The notes under the pieces were generated by a model that was given only the letters and a program-made list of their open reading frames with translations, was not told the DNA's origin and did not search any database. From Bacillota bacterium (GTDB lineage: Bacteria > Bacillota > Clostridia > Lachnospirales > Lachnospiraceae), in contig JAEYOQ010000057.1 in NCBI GenBank assembly GCA_023411555.1, forward strand, positions 124,001 to 188,000: 64,000 nucleotides of DNA. Direction: 5' to 3'. The translations under genes were made by a program, and so were the position numbers. Positions 61,043 through 64,000 of this stretch are shown piece after piece (within the stretch, counting starts at the first letter, position 1; each line of letters begins with the position of its first letter).

Positions 61043-61774
61043 ATGATAGGCTTAGGAACACTTGCGAATATGGCAGCAATTCTGTTCGGGTCAGCGATCG
61101 GTATATTGCTACAGGGAGGGCTAAGACAGAGATTTCAAACGACAATTATGAATGCCCTCGGTCTGGCAGTAATGTTTATTGGAATCAGCGGAGCTCTGCA
61201 GGGAATGTTTGTGGTGAAGGGAGAAGGACTGGAGACAGCAAATGTAATGCTGATGATTGTATCGCTGGCGGTAGGTGCCTTCTTTGGAGAGCTGATTGAT
61301 ATTGAAACCAGATTGGATCATCTTGGCGAATGGATCAAAGCCACCTTGAAGGTAAAAGGAGAGAAGGGGCAGAATTTTGTGGAGGGTTTTGTGAGCAGCA
61401 CCCTGCTATTTTGCATTGGAGCCATGGCGATCATCGGCTCCTTGCAGGATGGGTTATCAGGAGATGCTTCTATGCTTTATGCAAAAGCCTTCATCGATGG
61501 AACAGTAGCCATATTCTTTGCTTCTACCCTGGGAATAGGAGTGTTTTTCTCGATCCTCCCACTGGGTATCTATCAAGGGGGAATAACCCTGTCTGCTAAA
61601 TACATAGAACCCTATCTGAGCGATCAGATGATAGCGAACCTATCCTTTCTCGGTTCCATTCTGATCTTTGGTATTGGTATTAATATGATATTTGGAAAGA
61701 AAATTAAATGTGGTAACCTTTTACCGGCAGTTTTGGTGCCGATTATATATGAGTTAATATTGAAATTGCTTTAA
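61043..61774 (+). CDS. DUF554 membrane protein
   Basis: The 243-residue protein belongs to the DUF554 (YdfK/YqgA-like) family: GLGTLANMAAILFGSAIGILLQG at the N-terminus, a conserved GAFFGELIDIETRLDHLGEW near residue 82, and EGFVSSTLLFCIGAMAIIGSLQDGL near 115-140, followed by three membrane segments. About seven membrane segments are predicted. Function is unknown; it is presumed a transporter or channel. ATG 61043 follows GGAG at good spacing and is preferred over 61031. It lies 49 nt after the HD gene in the same direction. Confidence 0.88.
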   Translation: MIGLGTLANMAAILFGSAIGILLQGGLRQRFQTTIMNALGLAVMFIGISGALQGMFVVKGEGLETANVMLMIVSLAVGAFFGELIDIETRLDHLGEWIKATLKVKGEKGQNFVEGFVSSTLLFCIGAMAIIGSLQDGLSGDASMLYAKAFIDGTVAIFFASTLGIGVFFSILPLGIYQGGITLSAKYIEPYLSDQMIANLSFLGSILIFGIGINMIFGKKIKCGNLLPAVLVPIIYELILKLL

Positions 61775-61777
61775 TAT

Positions 61778-61843
61778 GACCCTTCTGTTACATAGCCTCA
61801 TGGTCGGATTTTGACCGAGCATTTGTGACGGAAGGGTCTTTTT
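61778..61843 (+). terminator. Terminator after the DUF554 gene
   Basis: GACCCTTC pairs with GAAGGGTC, an inner GGTCGG/CCGAGC-type stem sits in the loop, and TTTTT follows. Confidence 0.85.
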
Positions 61844-61967
61844 GTATTTTTATGCGATAAAAACTTATATTACACATATGTAATAATATGGATATTGATT
61901 GACAATTAGCTCTTCCAATTTATAATAAATGTTAAAATATGTAAAATTGGTGAAGGGAGAGTCAAGA

Positions 61968-62174
61968 ATGAATAGATATTTACTACACAAAGTGGGTAAG
62001 GTTCTTAAATCGTTATTCATAGTCTCAGTATTATTGTATATTGCCATGTTTCTTTTCATAAACCCGATTCCTACAGGTAAAAATCAATATTTTGACATCA
62101 GGACGGCTATCCTTATCTCCCTTGGTTTTGCAGGAAGCTTTCGTGCGATGCTGTGCTGCAGAAAAAAAGTGTAA
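61968..62174 (+). CDS. Small two-segment membrane protein
   Basis: A 68-residue frame starts at ATG 61968, 7 nt after GGGAG; a longer frame to 61929 is less well supported. It has two hydrophobic segments (about 14-33 and 44-58) and a basic C-terminus CCRKKV. No family is recognised. It lies between the DUF554 terminator and the isopropylmalate-synthase-family gene. Confidence 0.6.
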   Translation: MNRYLLHKVGKVLKSLFIVSVLLYIAMFLFINPIPTGKNQYFDIRTAILISLGFAGSFRAMLCCRKKV

Positions 62175-62249
62175 AATCCTATTGACAATACAAGTATAAT
62201 TGTATACAATAAAGCAAATTTACTTATTATGAGATAGGAGAGTATAAAT

Positions 62250-63659
62250 ATGAATGAAAGAAAAGTCTTTATCGACCCTCATAACAATCTATTAAGGTTA
62301 GAGGAACCAATCTATACACTGGTAGATGTAAATGAGCCTAATACTTTTCGCGGACTGTTCCCTTACGATGAGATTCCTAAGATAGCATTTAATGATCGAA
62401 TTGTACCACATAATCTTCCAGATGATATCTTTATTACAGACACAACCTTTCGAGATGGTCAACAGTCCAGAGCTCCCTATACTACAGAACAGATTGTAAC
62501 GATGTTTGATTATTTTCATCGTTTGGGCGGACCTAAGGGTTTAATCCGTCAGAGTGAATTCTTCCTATATAGTAAGAAGGATAGAGATGCAGTTTATAAA
62601 TGCATGGAGAGAGGATATGAATTCCCTGAGGTTACTTCTTGGATCAGAGCCAGTAAGAGTGATTTTCAATTGGTAAAGGATATCGGAATGAAAGAGACTG
62701 GTATCTTAGTAAGCTGCTCCGATTATCATATCTTCTATAAGATGAAGATGACAAGAAAGGAAGCGATGAACCACTATCTAAGTGTGGTCAGAGAGTGTCT
62801 GGAGACAGGCATTGCTGCTAGATGTCATCTAGAGGACATTACCCGTTCCGATATTCATGGCTTTGTAATTCCTTTCTGCAGCGAACTAATGAAGCTGAGT
62901 AAGGAGTATAATATTCCGGTTAAGATCAGGGCGTGTGATACTATGGGCTATGGTGTGAATTTCGCCGGTGCTGTTATTCCCAGGTCGGTTCAGGGTATTA
63001 TATACGGTATTATGACTCATGCAGGTGTTCCTTCCAAGTGGTTGGAGTGGCATGGTCATAATGATTTCTATAAGGCAGTATCTAATTCGACCACTGCCTG
63101 GTTATACGGTGCAAGTGGTGTAAACTGTTCCTTATTCGGTATCGGCGAACGTACCGGTAACACACCGTTAGAGGCAATGGTGTTTGAGTATGCTCAGTTA
63201 AAGGGAACCTTGGATGGTATGGATACTACGGTGATTACAGATCTGGCGCAGTGGTACGAGAAGGAGATAGGTTATCGGGTTCCTTCCAGAACTCCCTTTG
63301 TCGGCAAGAATTTCAATGTTACCCGTGCCGGAATTCATGCGGACGGCTTACTTAAGAATGAAGAGATCTATAATATATTTGATACGGAGAAGTTTTTAAA
63401 TCGTCCTGTATTGGTGGCAGTATCTAATACCTCCGGTCTCGCAGGAATAGCACACTGGATTAATACATACTATAAGTTGAAGGGCGAGAAAGCAATTACG
63501 AAGGACAATCCGGTAGTTCTAAGAATCAAGGAATGGGTTGACAAGGAGTACGAGGAAGGTCGTGTGACGGTTATCACCGATGATGAGTTGATTGCTATAA
63601 TTCAGGAGGCCGAGCAGGAGCTTGGAATGAAAATAGTCGATGATTCACTTATAATTTGA
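62250..63659 (+). CDS. Isopropylmalate/homocitrate synthase family enzyme, probable Re-citrate synthase
   Basis: The 469-residue protein belongs to the DRE-TIM metallolyase family. The catalytic start is TDTTFRDGQQSRAPYTTEQIV near residue 62, the metal-binding region is EWHGHNDFYKAVSNSTTAW near 270 and the signature GIGERTGNTPLEAMVFEY near 297. Unlike LeuA it lacks the C-terminal regulatory domain. It is followed by an isocitrate/isopropylmalate dehydrogenase. The order, length and missing allosteric domain fit the Re-citrate synthase of Clostridium kluyveri, which makes citrate from acetyl-CoA and oxaloacetate for glutamate synthesis. Citramalate or homocitrate synthase cannot be excluded. 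The start follows TAGGAG. Confidence 0.85.
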   Translation: MNERKVFIDPHNNLLRLEEPIYTLVDVNEPNTFRGLFPYDEIPKIAFNDRIVPHNLPDDIFITDTTFRDGQQSRAPYTTEQIVTMFDYFHRLGGPKGLIRQSEFFLYSKKDRDAVYKCMERGYEFPEVTSWIRASKSDFQLVKDIGMKETGILVSCSDYHIFYKMKMTRKEAMNHYLSVVRECLETGIAARCHLEDITRSDIHGFVIPFCSELMKLSKEYNIPVKIRACDTMGYGVNFAGAVIPRSVQGIIYGIMTHAGVPSKWLEWHGHNDFYKAVSNSTTAWLYGASGVNCSLFGIGERTGNTPLEAMVFEYAQLKGTLDGMDTTVITDLAQWYEKEIGYRVPSRTPFVGKNFNVTRAGIHADGLLKNEEIYNIFDTEKFLNRPVLVAVSNTSGLAGIAHWINTYYKLKGEKAITKDNPVVLRIKEWVDKEYEEGRVTVITDDELIAIIQEAEQELGMKIVDDSLII

Positions 63660-63770
63660 CAAGTTAAATAATCAATAATAGAATATAGATAACTATAATA
63701 AATGCATTGCATTCTATAGAAGCAAACTTAGACCCTGCAAATCGATTAAGGATTATAAATGGAGGATATA

Positions 63771-64000
63771 ATGATATCAGCAGAGAAAATTGAAGTTGCA
63801 AAGGAACGATTCGGTAAATTGCTTGAGGAGCAGTTAAAAAGAGTTGAGGAAATGAAGGCACAAGGTGACTTTCTTGATTATAAAGCCTTGGATAAGATTA
63901 TTGTTGGCGTATGCGGTGGTGACGGTATCGGACCTGCCATAACAGGTCAGGCTCAGAGGGTTCTGGAATTTTTGTTAAAGGATGATATTCAGGCAGGAAA
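63771..64000 (+). CDS. Isocitrate/isopropylmalate dehydrogenase family protein (5' part)
   Basis: The frame starts at ATG 63771 after GGAGG and runs off the window. The first 76 residues include a helical lead (MISAEKIEVAKERFGKLLEEQLKRVEEM) and then DKIIVGVCGGDGIGPAITGQAQRVLEFLL, the N-terminal strand and GDGIGP motif of the isocitrate/isopropylmalate dehydrogenase family. The long N-terminal helix is not seen in LeuB and fits NAD-dependent isocitrate dehydrogenases of Clostridia. Downstream of the Re-citrate synthase-like gene it would convert isocitrate to 2-oxoglutarate. The aconitase is not in the window. Confidence 0.85.
   Translation, partial: MISAEKIEVAKERFGKLLEEQLKRVEEMKAQGDFLDYKALDKIIVGVCGGDGIGPAITGQAQRVLEFLLKDDIQAG

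Noticed and set aside
1..64000. CRISPR array, tRNA or rRNA genes
   Set aside because: No regularly spaced direct repeats, no cas-like genes and no tRNA cloverleaf or rRNA-like sequence were noticed in reading the window.

Overview
The window looks like a chromosomal segment of a spore-forming, saccharolytic, anaerobic member of the Clostridia, most likely a Lachnospiraceae relative of Clostridium phytofermentans. The reasons are its low GC, AGGAGG-type ribosome sites, sporulation and germination genes, an [FeFe]-hydrogenase-like sensor operon, rubredoxin, ferredoxin and ferritin genes, a clostridial xylose isomerase, and a pectin-oligosaccharide uptake locus. No rRNA, tRNA, CRISPR array or phage structural gene was seen. 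Genus-level placement is an inference.

The most interesting region is 5.1-9.7 kb. A LysM-LysM-GH18 spore-lytic glycosidase gene (SleL/YaaH class) is split in two by a 3,284-bp element. The element carries a large serine recombinase, two small ORFs and a CwlD-like muramoyl-L-alanine amidase. The two gene halves end in the same 5-bp core, TATAC. Joining them at that core restores the reading frame exactly (about 427 codons). The element ends, joined as a circle, form an attP-like dyad of GTATGGG and CCCATAC arms around a central AC. This has the architecture of the sigK skin element: a gene-interrupting element that could be excised in the mother cell during sporulation. The cargo amidase belongs to the family that makes muramic-delta-lactam, the cortex mark recognised by SleL-type enzymes.

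Layout: 0-5 kb holds a CBS-domain membrane protein, a Zn-phospholipase-like protein, a CoiA-like protein, a YbaK-type deacylase and a flavin reductase-like protein. 5.1-9.7 kb is the split gene and its element. 9.8-11 kb holds tandem signal peptidases. 11-14.3 kb is a minus-strand operon of a 2Fe-2S protein, a sensory-type hydrogenase with PAS domain and a SpoIIE-like phosphatase, behind a consensus promoter. 14.5-18.5 kb holds two large secreted proteins sharing a conserved 60-bp upstream element. 18.6-23.7 kb holds argH, an M32 carboxypeptidase and eno.

24-34.4 kb is a Gram-positive polysaccharide utilisation locus: two ABC permeases, an unrecognised 839-residue protein, a GH105 unsaturated-uronyl hydrolase, an AraC regulator, a sugar-binding lipoprotein and a GH31 enzyme. 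It probably imports and trims pectin or rhamnogalacturonan fragments. 34.5-47.2 kb holds a P-type calcium ATPase, a structured 304-bp intergenic element, MATE and DedA proteins, pgsA, an AI-2E family permease, a pair of unknown genes, luxS, a HAD phosphatase, trpS and a hydroxyacid dehydrogenase. 47.4-52 kb is a polyamine regulator-potABCD cluster.

52.3-64 kb holds small proteins, a subtilisin-like protease, a PadR/HAAS-domain pair, xylA with its own promoter, redox proteins (ferritin, ferredoxin, rubredoxin), TcdA, an HD protein, a DUF554 protein, and at the right edge an isopropylmalate-synthase-family gene followed by an isocitrate/isopropylmalate dehydrogenase. That last pair fits a Re-citrate synthase route to 2-oxoglutarate. 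Many convergent gene ends are closed by long hairpins starting with GGCTGT, a dispersed family described below.
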